NCBI RefSeq assembly: GCF_036199905.1
Contig: NZ_CP108109.1
Coordinates: 7,258,501 to 7,322,500 of the forward strand
Direction: 5' to 3'
Length of the DNA: 64,000 nt
DNA from: Streptomyces sp. NBC_00223
GTDB taxonomy: Bacteria; Actinomycetota; Actinomycetes; Streptomycetales; Streptomycetaceae
Shown here: positions 26,917 to 35,639 of the stretch, piece by piece
Numbering within the stretch: the first letter of the stretch is position 1
Layout of the letters: each line of letters begins with the position of its first letter
Translations under genes and position numbers: made by a program
The notes under the pieces: generated by a model
What the model saw: the letters and a program-made list of their open reading frames with translations, nothing else
Database searches by the model: none
Told to the model about the DNA's origin: nothing

Positions 26917-27319
26917 GGATCAGTCGTCCTTTCGCGGACGGGGTACAAAGGCACGGCGACTGCGCGCCGCGTGCGAGCACAGCGGATCGGGCGTGCGGTG
27001 CGAGCGGAAAGGTCACGCTCCACGAACCGCGGGAACCACCGGATTCCGGGCCCCGCACACGGGGGGCCTGCACATCCGATGAACAGAGACCCGACGGACC
27101 ACCGTCAGGGTCGGGAATACAGAACGGACAACGGCGTCAATCACCCGACGCGAACTCGTGTCCGTAAAAACGATAGCACGCGGCCCGCCCCCCGCGCCGA
27201 AACCCGCCGCACACCCGCGACAGAAGGCCCGGCGGCCCCCGCCCAGCCCCGCCCACCGACCCGCGCGGCCCGCACAAGCCCCGCCCCCCGAGACCCCCGC
27301 CCGCCCGGCGAGCGGCCCC
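26917..27319. other. Long leader region upstream of the short rho gene
   Basis: This 403-bp stretch lies between the Mrr-TerD stop and the rho start, both on the minus strand. Its middle part (27010-27175) is less GC-rich than its surroundings and contains TATCGT (minus strand, near 27170) and TTGACG (near 27140), which could be promoter parts. A leader of 200 nt or more is therefore possible, as with other autoregulated rho genes. The part from 27180 to 27319 is cytosine-rich on the plus strand. No gene or clear hairpin terminator is seen. Confidence 0.45.
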
Positions 27320-29410
27320 TCACTCCACCTCGATCCCGTGCTCCTGCACCAGATCCACCAGCCCACCCGGCCCCGGATACCCCTTGCCGCCGGTCACGAA
27401 GTCCCAGTCCCCGCCGGCCCGCTTGCGGAAGGACCCCAGCACGAGCGCGGTCTCGCCCGGCCGCCCGTCCGAGACCTCGATCCGGCCCGCCTCGCTGCCC
27501 GAGGGGTCGGTGAGCCTGATCCGGGCGTCGGTGAACTCGGCCAGATCGGCGTCCGGATCGGCCTCCGGGTCGACGGCCGCCACCAGCACCACCCGGTCCG
27601 CGGCCGCCGGCAGCCGGTCGAAGCTCACCCAGATCGCCGCCTTGTCCTCCCCGAGCCCCGGCATCATCCGCACACTGCCGTCCGGCGTCGCAGGGTTGTT
27701 GTAGAAGACGAAGTGGTCGTCGCCGAGTGCCCGCCCGCCCCGGCAGACCAGCGCGCACACGTCCAGCCGCACCCGGCCGGACCACCACATGCCCAGCACG
27801 CTCGCCTCGGGTTCGTCGTCGATCCCCCGCGCCGGGTCGGAGGTGCTCGGGGCCGCCCCGCCGAGCCGCCCGCCCAGCCCGTGCTGGTGCAGCAGCTCGA
27901 CCAGGTCGGTGCCGGACACCAGGGTCAGCGGCTTGCCGTTGGCGAAGGTGTGCGAGGTGGGGCCGAAGCCCGAAGTGGTGATGAGCACGCCCTTGTTGGC
28001 GCCGTTGCTCTGCACCGTGCCGTACAGATCCCGTACGGCGCTGGGCGAGACGGTGTTGCGGTAGCGCTTGACCTGCACCACGATCTTGCCGCCGCGTATC
28101 GGGTCCGGGTCGAGCGCGTCCACGTCCACCCCGCCGTCACCGGACCGTACGGTGGTGACCGCCCGCATCCCCATGGCCCGGAACAGCTCGGCGACCAGCT
28201 CCTCGAACGCCAGCGGGTCCATGGTCAGCAGGTCGGGCTCCTCGCCGCCGCCGTGCGAGACCACCTCGCGGCCCGAGTCGCCGGGCAGCCGGATCGGCAC
28301 CACCGGCGTCCGCCGGTCGGGCCGCGCGGACAGCTCCCCGCGCAGACCGTCGACCAGGCAGTCCACCGCGTTGACCTGGGCCAGGTTCACGGCCGTGAAG
28401 TCGGCCCTGGAGACGATCGCGGTGGCCAGGAACACCTCCGTACGGTGTCCGGTGGCCGGGTCGGTGTCGTCCACGAAGCCGTTGAGCACGACGGACTCCA
28501 GCAGCCCGAACCCGTCGGCGCCGAACAGCTCGCGCAGCACCAGCAGCAGACACTGCGCCAGCAGGTCACGGTAGGCGGCGCGACGCTCGGTGACCGGCCG
28601 GGCCACCTCCTTGTCCCGGTCCGCGCCCGGCATGTAGCGCACGGCGGACACATCGGGTACGACGGCGAAGGACGGCAGCTCCCAGTTGAGCACCAGCCGA
28701 TGTTCCGGCGCCTCGAAGGTCGCGGACACCTGGCGGGGCAGGCCCTCGGGCCACGCCCGCGACGCGTACAGCGCGCCCGTCAGATAGTCGACCACCGCCT
28801 CGGGTTCGCGCCTGCGCACCCCGGCCAGGGTCTCCTGGATCCCGGCGTTGTGCCGCCGTATCTCGGCGAGTCGCCGGTCCGCCCAGTCCCGGTACTGCTG
28901 CTGGTAGGCGGCCAGTTGAGCCTGCCGCTGGGCCTCGGCGGCCCGCGCCGCCCGCAGATCGTGCTCGTAGCGCTCCCTGGCCGCCTGCTCCTGGCGGCCG
29001 CCGCCGAGGAAACGGCCGGAGCGCTGCCCGGCCCCGTAGCTCTCGGGGCGCGGCATCGCGATGGGCTCGGCGAGCCGTCCCGGCGCGAAGGGCTCCAGCA
29101 CCTCGGGCGCCAGCAGAGCGGTGGGGGAGAAGACCGGCCGGTCACAGCCGTTGCGCAGCAGGCCCGCCAACTCGGCGTTCCTGGCGTCGAGTTCATCGGT
29201 GCGCCGACGCACGTCGTCCTCGCGGCGCCGGCGGTAGGCCGCCTGTTCCTCGCGGTGGCTGCGGGCCTGCGCGCGCTCGGCGGCCCGCTGCCGGCGTTCG
29301 TCCTCCCGCTGCTGCCGCTCCCGGGCCCGGTGCTGGGCCTCCGTCTGCCGTTGCTGCTGACGCTGGATCTCGGCCCACGCGGACACCAGTCCGGGCGAAC
29401 GACGGCTCAT
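27320..29410 (-). CDS. Mrr-type restriction endonuclease-TerD fusion protein
   Basis: A 696-residue multidomain protein. Residues 1-85 form a highly charged coiled coil (RQQQRQTEAQHRARERQQRED). A second charged helix lies at about 145-200, followed by an unassigned region (210-390). An Mrr-like nuclease core follows: DPLAFEELVAELFRAMGM, SGDGGVDVDA (Asp429) and KIVVQVKRY (Gln446, Lys448), then VRDLYGTVQSNGANKGVLITTSGF. Residues about 555-696 form a TerD domain (MWWSGRVRLDVCALVCRGGRALGDDHFVFYNN, LGSFRKRAGGDWDF). The ATG at 29410 is preceded by AAGGAAG. It may act in a stress- or phage-responsive Ter system. Confidence 0.88.
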   Translation of the reverse strand: MSRRSPGLVSAWAEIQRQQQRQTEAQHRARERQQREDERRQRAAERAQARSHREEQAAYRRRREDDVRRRTDELDARNAELAGLLRNGCDRPVFSPTALLAPEVLEPFAPGRLAEPIAMPRPESYGAGQRSGRFLGGGRQEQAARERYEHDLRAARAAEAQRQAQLAAYQQQYRDWADRRLAEIRRHNAGIQETLAGVRRREPEAVVDYLTGALYASRAWPEGLPRQVSATFEAPEHRLVLNWELPSFAVVPDVSAVRYMPGADRDKEVARPVTERRAAYRDLLAQCLLLVLRELFGADGFGLLESVVLNGFVDDTDPATGHRTEVFLATAIVSRADFTAVNLAQVNAVDCLVDGLRGELSARPDRRTPVVPIRLPGDSGREVVSHGGGEEPDLLTMDPLAFEELVAELFRAMGMRAVTTVRSGDGGVDVDALDPDPIRGGKIVVQVKRYRNTVSPSAVRDLYGTVQSNGANKGVLITTSGFGPTSHTFANGKPLTLVSGTDLVELLHQHGLGGRLGGAAPSTSDPARGIDDEPEASVLGMWWSGRVRLDVCALVCRGGRALGDDHFVFYNNPATPDGSVRMMPGLGEDKAAIWVSFDRLPAAADRVVLVAAVDPEADPDADLAEFTDARIRLTDPSGSEAGRIEVSDGRPGETALVLGSFRKRAGGDWDFVTGGKGYPGPGGLVDLVQEHGIEVE

Positions 29411-29476
29411 ACGGGAACGGCTTCCTTTCGGCGGCGCACGGCGGGCCGCGCGGAAACCGCCGCCTGCCGGGTCCCG

Positions 29477-29506
29477 AGCGTACTGCCGCCGGGAGGACCA
29501 CGTCAC
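29477..29506 (-). promoter_or_regulatory. Putative promoter of the Mrr-TerD gene
   Basis: On the minus strand GTGACG (29506-29501) and TACGCT (29482-29477) are 18 bp apart, a good match to the primary-sigma pattern of streptomycetes, about 65 bp ahead of the start codon. Confidence 0.5.
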
Positions 29507-29573
29507 CGCTTCGTCTTCACCTGTCCCTCACCGTTCGTCAACATTTGGGCAGGGCATCGGGGTTCGGGCGCGG

Positions 29574-30932
29574 TCAGCGGGGCTTTGACGTGCTTCTGCG
29601 GCGGAGCAGAAGGACGCAGGCGGCCGCTGTCAGGACCAGGGCGCCGCCGATGTACCAGGCCGTCGCGGAGGTGGACGCCGTGCGGGCCGAGGCGGGGGTC
29701 GAGGGCGGGGTGCGCGGTGGCATGGAGCTGGCCTTGGCGTCGTCGGCCGGCGGGGCGCCTGCGCCGGTGCCGGCGCCCTGGAGCGCGACCGGGCGGGCGG
29801 CGTTGAGGGTGCCGACCGAGCTGGTACGGCCCACCGCGTCGAAGCCCCAGTCGAGCAGCTTGGTCGCCTCGGTGTAGACGGCCTGCGGCACGCCGGACTG
29901 CGGGTTCATCACCGTGACGATCAGTGTGCGGTCACCGTGCCGGGCGGCGGCGATCAGGGTGTTGCCCGCGTTGGTGGTGTAACCGTTCTTCACGCCGATC
30001 ACGCCCGGGTACGGGGTCACCCCCTGGGCCCCGGTGAGCAGCCGGTTGGTGTTCTGGATGCCGAAGGACGCCACGTAGTTCCCGTGCGTGTCGTACCCGC
30101 CCGGGAACTGGGCGTCCTTGGTGCCGGCGTACTCCGCGAAGTCCGGGTTGCGCAGGCCCGCGCGGGCGAAGACGGCCAGGTCGTACGCGGACGAGACCTG
30201 GCCGGGCGCGTCGTAGCCGTCGGGCGAGACGACGTGGGTGTCGTTCGCGCCCAGCATCTCGGCCTTGGCCTGCATCTGCTCGACGGTGAGCGGCACCGAG
30301 CCGTTCATATGGGCCAGGACGTGCACGGCGTCGTTGCCCGAGGCGAGGAAGACCCCGCGCCACAGGTCGGCGACGGTGTACGTCTGCCCGGCCTGCACGC
30401 CGACCAGGCTGCTGCCCTCGCCGATGCCCGCCAGGTCCTCGTCGGTGACCTTGTGGGTGGTCGAGCCCGGGAAGCGGGGGATCACGACGTCCGCGAAGAG
30501 CGTCTTGAGACAGGAGGCCGGCGGGAGCCTGCGGTGGGCGTTCTTCGCGGCGAGCACCTGGCCGGTACGGGCGTCCGAGACCGTCCAGGCCAGCGCGGAC
30601 AGCCCCGAGGGCAGCGAGGGCACCCCGTCCTCCTGCTGTACGTGCACCCCGGGCTCGGCCAGCAGCGCGCCGCCCGCCACGACCTCGGAGGAGGCCGAGG
30701 AGCCGGACGAGCCGTGCCCGCCGTCGGAAGACCCCACGGCGGACCGCACGGCGCCGACCGTCCGCACGGCGCCGGGGGACGCGGCGGCGGGGAGCGCGGA
30801 CAGCGTCGGCAGCGCGGTCAGACAGCAGACGGCGGTCAGCGCGGCGGCGGTACGGGCCCGGGTCCGGGGCCGGGTACGCGGTCGGCGGCGGTCGGGGGCG
30901 CGTCGGGCGAGCGGCGGACGGAAGGCAGTCAT
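29574..30932 (-). CDS. D-alanyl-D-alanine carboxypeptidase (S11 family, membrane-anchored)
   Basis: A 452-residue exported penicillin-binding protein. An Arg-rich N-terminus leads into a signal helix (about residues 28-52). The S11 catalytic motifs follow in order: SxxK as PPASCLKTLF, SxN as ASGNDA, and the KTG equivalent as GVKNGYT. A C-terminal membrane helix (YIGGALVLTAAACVLLL) and basic tail keep the enzyme at the outer face. It removes the terminal D-Ala of peptidoglycan pentapeptides. The change of KTG to KNG is noted; from memory it occurs in related actinomycete proteins. Confidence 0.9.
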   Translation of the reverse strand: MTAFRPPLARRAPDRRRPRTRPRTRARTAAALTAVCCLTALPTLSALPAAASPGAVRTVGAVRSAVGSSDGGHGSSGSSASSEVVAGGALLAEPGVHVQQEDGVPSLPSGLSALAWTVSDARTGQVLAAKNAHRRLPPASCLKTLFADVVIPRFPGSTTHKVTDEDLAGIGEGSSLVGVQAGQTYTVADLWRGVFLASGNDAVHVLAHMNGSVPLTVEQMQAKAEMLGANDTHVVSPDGYDAPGQVSSAYDLAVFARAGLRNPDFAEYAGTKDAQFPGGYDTHGNYVASFGIQNTNRLLTGAQGVTPYPGVIGVKNGYTTNAGNTLIAAARHGDRTLIVTVMNPQSGVPQAVYTEATKLLDWGFDAVGRTSSVGTLNAARPVALQGAGTGAGAPPADDAKASSMPPRTPPSTPASARTASTSATAWYIGGALVLTAAACVLLLRRRSTSKPR

Positions 30933-31152
30933 GCGATCACCGTAAGAACGCCAACCGCATGCGGCGGGACGACGGACCCCAACCGGACGTGGCACCGCGC
31001 CTGCGGGTGACCCCACCACCGCCAACCGGACGTATCGTCACATCATCGTGCGCCGAACGACCCTGACGGCCGTCCGCCCCGGACCGCACCCTCGCCGCCC
31101 TCGCCGGTCCCACCTCAAGCCGGGTGGCCGCGGTGAACGGGGGCAGAAACGG

Positions 31153-31998
31153 TTACTCGGGCAGGTGCAGCAGGAAGTCGTCATGCCGGTGGACCCCGGG
31201 CCGGCCGCCAGCCTCGGCCAGCGCGTCGCGCAGAGTGCGCAGATGACCGGGCGTCAGCTGGAGCGGCGGCTCGTCGGGCTGGTAGGTGGTGCCGCGCGGG
31301 TAGTCCTCGCCGGGGGTCGTGGTCATCTCGATGTGGCAGCCCAGCACATGCGTGACCGGGTGCCGCGCGCAGAAGGCCAGCAGCCGGTCGACCGTCGCGG
31401 AGTACTCGGGCAGGTCGCGGACGTAGAGGTGGCCCGGGTAGAGGGTGTCGCCGGTCAGCAGCAGGCCGGTACGGCGGTCGTGGAAGACCGTGGCGGCCGG
31501 TTCGTGGCCCGGCCCCGGCAGGACGTCGAGCACCCGGCCGCCCAGGTCCAGCTCCGCCGTGCCCTCCGGCCAGCGCGGCAGACCGTAGAAAGCGGTCACC
31601 GCGTCGAGCCCCGGGCCGACCGTCACCGTGCCGGGACGGTCGGCGAACTGGGCGTCCGCCGCGATGTGGTCCCCGTGGCCGTGGGTGTGCGCGATCACCA
31701 GCCCGTACGACGGGTGCGGATGCCGGACCAGCCACCGCGCGACCGCCTCGTCCACCACCTTCCGCAGCGGGAAGTGCGCGGGGTCCGCGGTGGCCCCGGT
31801 GTCCAGCAGCAGCGCGCGGTCGGCGCCGAGGAACAGGAAGACAAAGGGCGCCTCGAAGTGCACCGACATGTTCTGCCGAAAGATCAGCGTGCTCTCGTCG
31901 TACGCGTGAGTCTGGATCTCGGGGGCCGGGTCGTGCTTCGCCGACGGCCACCCCGCGTGCCAGCGGACATCGAGTCCGCCCCGCTGCTGTTCACCCAT
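31153..31998 (-). CDS. metallo-beta-lactamase-fold hydrolase
   Basis: A 281-residue cytoplasmic protein with the family zinc motif HTHGHGDHI, a later LPGPGHEPAAT histidine, LLLTGDTLYPGHLYV aspartate and VLGCHIEM histidine. These complete a di-zinc glyoxalase II or lactonase-type site. It has no signal peptide. The substrate is unknown. Nine base pairs separate it from the LLM oxidoreductase stop upstream on the same strand, so the two are probably one operon. Confidence 0.88.
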   Translation of the reverse strand: MGEQQRGGLDVRWHAGWPSAKHDPAPEIQTHAYDESTLIFRQNMSVHFEAPFVFLFLGADRALLLDTGATADPAHFPLRKVVDEAVARWLVRHPHPSYGLVIAHTHGHGDHIAADAQFADRPGTVTVGPGLDAVTAFYGLPRWPEGTAELDLGGRVLDVLPGPGHEPAATVFHDRRTGLLLTGDTLYPGHLYVRDLPEYSATVDRLLAFCARHPVTHVLGCHIEMTTTPGEDYPRGTTYQPDEPPLQLTPGHLRTLRDALAEAGGRPGVHRHDDFLLHLPE

Positions 31999-32007
31999 CC
32001 GGCGACC

Positions 32008-33021
32008 CTATCCGGCGTCCCCCGCCAGCAGACCGGCCAGCAGCCGGTAGGACTCCAGCAGCTCACCGCGGTCGTAGGTGCTGGTCGTGACCAGGAACTC
32101 GTCCGCCGCGCTGCGGGTCAGCAGCGACTCAAGATCCTTGGCCACGTCCTCGGGCGTGCCGTGCAGCTGCCCGCCCATCGCCGCCTCGAAGCGCTCCCGC
32201 TCCGGGCCGGACATCGTGCGCGCGGCGACCGCCTCGGGGGGCGTGAGCGGCGGGAAGACACCGTGGGTGCGGGAGTACGCCGTCGACCACGCCTCGGACA
32301 CCAGCAGCCGGCGGGCCCGCTCGCCGGTCGGGGCGACCGCGACCGTGCCGGAGAGCACCACATAGGGGGCGGCGGCCCAGGGGGAGGGGCGGAAGGCGGC
32401 GCGGTAGCGGTCCACGGCACGCAGCATCGCGTCCTCGCCGCGGATGTTGCCGATCACCAGGGGCAGACCGTGCGCGGCGGCCAGATCGGCGCCGCTGCCG
32501 GTGGCCAGCAGGAAGGGCGCGGGACGCAGCCCCTCGGCGGGCCAGGCGTGCACCTGGGGGTGGGCGCTCTGCGTGCCGGTGAACCAGCCGAGCAGTTCGC
32601 CGATCTGCTCGTCGAAGGCGCCGGCCGCCTCCTTCCCGCGGCCCAGCGCCCGGCGGATGCCATCGGTGAAGCCGACCGAGCGGCCCAGGCCCATGTCGAT
32701 CCGGCCCGGGTACAGCGACTCCAGGACGCCGAACTGCTCGGCGACGACCAGCGGTTGGTGGTTCGGCAGCATCACCCCGCCGGTGCCGACCCTGATCCGG
32801 CAGGTGGCCGCGGCGACGGCCGCCGCCAGTACGGTCGGCGCGGAGCCCGCGACCCCGGGCACGCCGTGGTGCTCGGAGACCCAGAAGCGGTGATATCCCA
32901 GCACCTCCGCCCACCGGGCGAACTCCACCGTGTCGCGCAGCGCGCTCGGGCCGTCCTGCCCCTCGCGGGTCCTGGACCGGTCGAGGACGGAAAACGGGGT
33001 GTCGCTCAGCACGGAACTCAC
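32008..33021 (-). CDS. LLM-class flavin-dependent oxidoreductase (luciferase-like)
   Basis: A 337-residue TIM-barrel protein: ARWAEVLGYHRFWVSEHHG, RIRVGTGGVMLPNHQPLVVAEQFGVLESLYPGRIDMGLGRSVG and LLATGSGADLAAAHGLPL are typical of bacterial luciferase-like enzymes of the LLM group that use FMN or F420. The substrate cannot be predicted. The GTG at 33021 is favoured by GGAAGAG six bases upstream. It is transcribed with the downstream beta-lactamase-fold gene. Confidence 0.87.
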   Translation of the reverse strand: MSSVLSDTPFSVLDRSRTREGQDGPSALRDTVEFARWAEVLGYHRFWVSEHHGVPGVAGSAPTVLAAAVAAATCRIRVGTGGVMLPNHQPLVVAEQFGVLESLYPGRIDMGLGRSVGFTDGIRRALGRGKEAAGAFDEQIGELLGWFTGTQSAHPQVHAWPAEGLRPAPFLLATGSGADLAAAHGLPLVIGNIRGEDAMLRAVDRYRAAFRPSPWAAAPYVVLSGTVAVAPTGERARRLLVSEAWSTAYSRTHGVFPPLTPPEAVAARTMSGPERERFEAAMGGQLHGTPEDVAKDLESLLTRSAADEFLVTTSTYDRGELLESYRLLAGLLAGDAG

Positions 33022-33275
33022 TTCTCTTCCAACCCGTGCACCCCGGGTCGGGTATTCCCCGCGCGCCAAGGGTGGCGGCCGGGGTGGCGGCGGGGGTGGC
33101 GTCCGGTCGCCGCGGGTCGCATCGGGTCGCGTCCCCGGAGCACAGTCGTCCGGTTCACGCGCTTGCGTGCGCCCTTGTGGGCGGGTAAGGGTCCGTCCTA
33201 TCTTGGGCGCGCCCGGAATCTCGGGCGCACGGCAGCCCAGGCCCGTACGGGCCGGTCCCTGAGAGGTCGCGTGCC

Positions 33276-34478
33276 ATGCCCTTACGCGGACGTCACCGCC
33301 GTTACCGCCCCAGCCGGGTCTCCCAGGCATCCCTCACCGTGACCGCCGGCGGCGCCGGACTCGCCCTGCCGCTCATCGGGCTGAGCAGCGCGCACGCCGC
33401 CTCCGAGGGAGTGTGGGACAAGGTCGCCCACTGCGAGTCCTCCGGCAACTGGAACATCAACACCGGAAACGGCTTCTACGGCGGTCTGCAGTTCGCCGCC
33501 AGCACCTGGAAGGCCTACGGCGGGCAGGCGTACGCCCCGCGCGCGGACCTCGCCACCAAGGACCAGCAGATCGCGGTGGCCGAGAAGGTGCTCAAGGGCC
33601 AGGGCGCCGGGGCCTGGCCGGTCTGCTCGGTGCAGGCAGGGCTCAACCGGCAGGCGGCGACCGCCTCGCACACCGTGCACGTGCCGGCCGCGAAGAAGGC
33701 CAAGCCCGCCCACCCGGCCACGAAGGCACCGGCCAAGGCGCCCGCGAAGTCCTCGCACCCGGCGTCGACGCACCCCGCGCCCACGCATCCGGCGCCCACC
33801 CACCCCGCCTCCACCCACCCGGCCGCGCACGGCGGCTACACGGTCTCCGCCGGGGACACGCTCTCCGGGATCGCCGCCGAGAAGCACCTCACCGGCGGCT
33901 GGCCGAAGCTGTACGACGCCAACCGTAAGGTCGTCGGCGACGACCCGGATCTGATCCTGCCCGGTCAGAAGCTCTCCCTGGCCTCGCCGAAGGCCGCGTC
34001 CAAGGAGAAGGCCACCGCGAAGTCCGCCGCGCGGACGGTGGAGAAGCACGTCAAGCCCGCCGCCGCCCGCACCGGCTACACCCTGCCCGTCGAGCACGCC
34101 CCGATCGGCACGCCCTACCACGAGGAGGGCGGCAGCTGGTCCAGCGGCTACCACACGGGTGTGGACTTCCTGGTCTCCACCGGCACCGCCGTCCACGCGG
34201 TCGCCGCGGGCACCGTGGTCACGGCCGGCTGGGGCGGATCGTACGGCTATCAGGTGGTCATACGGCACGCCGACGGCCACTACAGCCAGTACGGGCATCT
34301 CTCGCAGATATCGGTGAAGGCCGGCGGGCATGTCAACGAGGGGCAGCGGATAGGGCGTTCCGGCTCGACCGGCAACGCGACCGGACCGCATCTGCACTTC
34401 GAGATCAGGACCGGCCCGGTCTACGGCGACGACATCAATCCGCTGGCGTATCTGCGGGAGCACGGCGTCTCCGTCTGA
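33276..34478 (+). CDS. RpfD-like resuscitation-promoting factor with LysM and M23 domains
   Basis: A 400-residue secreted protein combining three wall modules. A signal peptide (1-42) is followed by an Rpf lysozyme-like domain (about 43-117) with VAHCESSGNWNINTGNGFYGGLQF (catalytic Glu in CESSGNW). A linker with THPAPTHPA repeats leads to a LysM domain (YTVSAGDTLSGIAAEKHLTGGW) and an M23 endopeptidase domain (about 285-400) with HTGVDFLVS and GPHLHFEIR. It can be expected to cut both glycan strands and stem peptides. S. coelicolor RpfD has this order. Unlike the other LysM-M23 gene here, no ydaO riboswitch precedes it. Confidence 0.93.
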   Translation: MPLRGRHRRYRPSRVSQASLTVTAGGAGLALPLIGLSSAHAASEGVWDKVAHCESSGNWNINTGNGFYGGLQFAASTWKAYGGQAYAPRADLATKDQQIAVAEKVLKGQGAGAWPVCSVQAGLNRQAATASHTVHVPAAKKAKPAHPATKAPAKAPAKSSHPASTHPAPTHPAPTHPASTHPAAHGGYTVSAGDTLSGIAAEKHLTGGWPKLYDANRKVVGDDPDLILPGQKLSLASPKAASKEKATAKSAARTVEKHVKPAAARTGYTLPVEHAPIGTPYHEEGGSWSSGYHTGVDFLVSTGTAVHAVAAGTVVTAGWGGSYGYQVVIRHADGHYSQYGHLSQISVKAGGHVNEGQRIGRSGSTGNATGPHLHFEIRTGPVYGDDINPLAYLREHGVSV

Positions 34479-34541
34479 CACCGACCCCTTCCGGCGCCGC
34501 GCGCGCCGCGAGGGCCCGCTTCATCCGCCGCGCACGCGCGA

Positions 34542-34580
34542 GGCCCGCCCGGCCGTCCCCAGGGACGGTCCGGGCGGGCC
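34542..34580. terminator. Bidirectional hairpin between the Rpf and aldo/keto reductase genes
   Basis: GGCCCGCCCGGCCGTCCC pairs with GGGACGGTCCGGGCGGGCC across four bases, with one mismatch. It ends 9 bp before the aldo/keto reductase stop and 63 bp after the Rpf stop, so it can end both convergent transcripts. Confidence 0.85.
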
Positions 34581-34589
34581 TCGATGTCG

Positions 34590-35594
34590 TCAGGGGCGCC
34601 GCGCGGGCTGGCTCTCGTACACCTTGACCGGGTCGGTGACGGCGACCGGCTCCAGGACCTGCTCGATCCGGGCCAGCAGGTCGGCGTCGAGCTTCACGCC
34701 CGCCGCCTTCGCGTTCTCGGCGACCTGCTCGGGGCGGGAGGCGCCGACGATCGCCGCCGAGACGTTGGGGTTCTGGAGCACCCAGGCGACGGCGAGCTGG
34801 GCGAGCGAAAGACCGGCGTCGGCGGCCAGCGGGATCAGCTGCTGCACCCGCTCCAGCAGGTCGTCGCGCAGGAAGCGGCCGATCATGTTCGCGCCGCCCT
34901 TGTCGTCGGTGGCCCGAGAGCCCTCCGGCGGCTGCTGCCCCGGCAGGTACTTGCCGGTCAGCACGCCCTGCGCGATCGGCGAGAAGACCACCTGGCCGAT
35001 GCCCAGCTCCTCGCACGCGGGGACGACCTCGCCCTCGATGACCCGCCACAGCGCCGAGTACTGCGGCTGGTTGGACACCAGCGGGATGCGCAGCTCACGG
35101 GCGAGCGCGTGGCCGCGGCGGATCTGGTCCGCCGTCCACTCCGAGACGCCGATGTAGTGCGCCTTGCCCGCGTGCACGATGTCGGCGAACGCCTCCATCG
35201 TCTCTTCGAGCGGGGTGAAGCGGTCGTAACGGTGTGCCTGGTAGACGTCGACGTACTCCGTCTGGAGCCGCCGCAGGGAGTTGTCGATGGACTCCTGGAT
35301 GTGCTTGCGCGACAGGCCCCGGTCGTTGCGACCGGGGCCTGTCGGCCAGAAGACCTTGGTGAGGATCTCCAGACCTTCGCGGCGCTCACCCTTCAGCGCC
35401 CTGCCGAGCACCGACTCGGCGCGGGTCTGCGCGTAGACGTCCGCGGTGTCGAAGGTGGTGATGCCCGCGTCCAGTGCCGCGCGCACGCACGCGCCGGCCG
35501 CGTCCTCCTCCACCTGGGAACCGTGGGTGAGCCAGTTGCCGTAAGCGATTTCGCTGATGATGAGGCCGCTGCGGCCGAGGTGACGATATTCCAT
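34590..35594 (-). CDS. aldo/keto reductase (potassium-channel beta-subunit-like)
   Basis: A 334-residue NADPH-dependent reductase. It starts MEYRHLGRSGLIISEIAYG and has the active-site pattern FDTADVYAQTRAESVLGRAL (Asp, Tyr), LTKVFWPTG (Lys), VDVYQAHRYD (His), VSNQPQYSALWR and SPIAQGVLTGKYLPG. The C-terminal IVGASRPEQVAENAKA belongs to the coenzyme site. The family reduces aldehydes and ketones; the natural substrate is not evident. The start at 35594 follows GATCTAGAGTCGGGC without a strong ribosome site. Confidence 0.92.
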   Translation of the reverse strand: MEYRHLGRSGLIISEIAYGNWLTHGSQVEEDAAGACVRAALDAGITTFDTADVYAQTRAESVLGRALKGERREGLEILTKVFWPTGPGRNDRGLSRKHIQESIDNSLRRLQTEYVDVYQAHRYDRFTPLEETMEAFADIVHAGKAHYIGVSEWTADQIRRGHALARELRIPLVSNQPQYSALWRVIEGEVVPACEELGIGQVVFSPIAQGVLTGKYLPGQQPPEGSRATDDKGGANMIGRFLRDDLLERVQQLIPLAADAGLSLAQLAVAWVLQNPNVSAAIVGASRPEQVAENAKAAGVKLDADLLARIEQVLEPVAVTDPVKVYESQPARRP

Positions 35595-35639
35595 AATGCC
35601 CGACTCTAGATCGTCACCCCGGCACGCCGCGAGGGTCAC

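Noticed and set aside
33022..33275. Second ydaO riboswitch ahead of the RpfD-like gene
   Set aside because: The conserved blocks GGGGGACCCA and GAACCCGACAGCT are absent from this leader.
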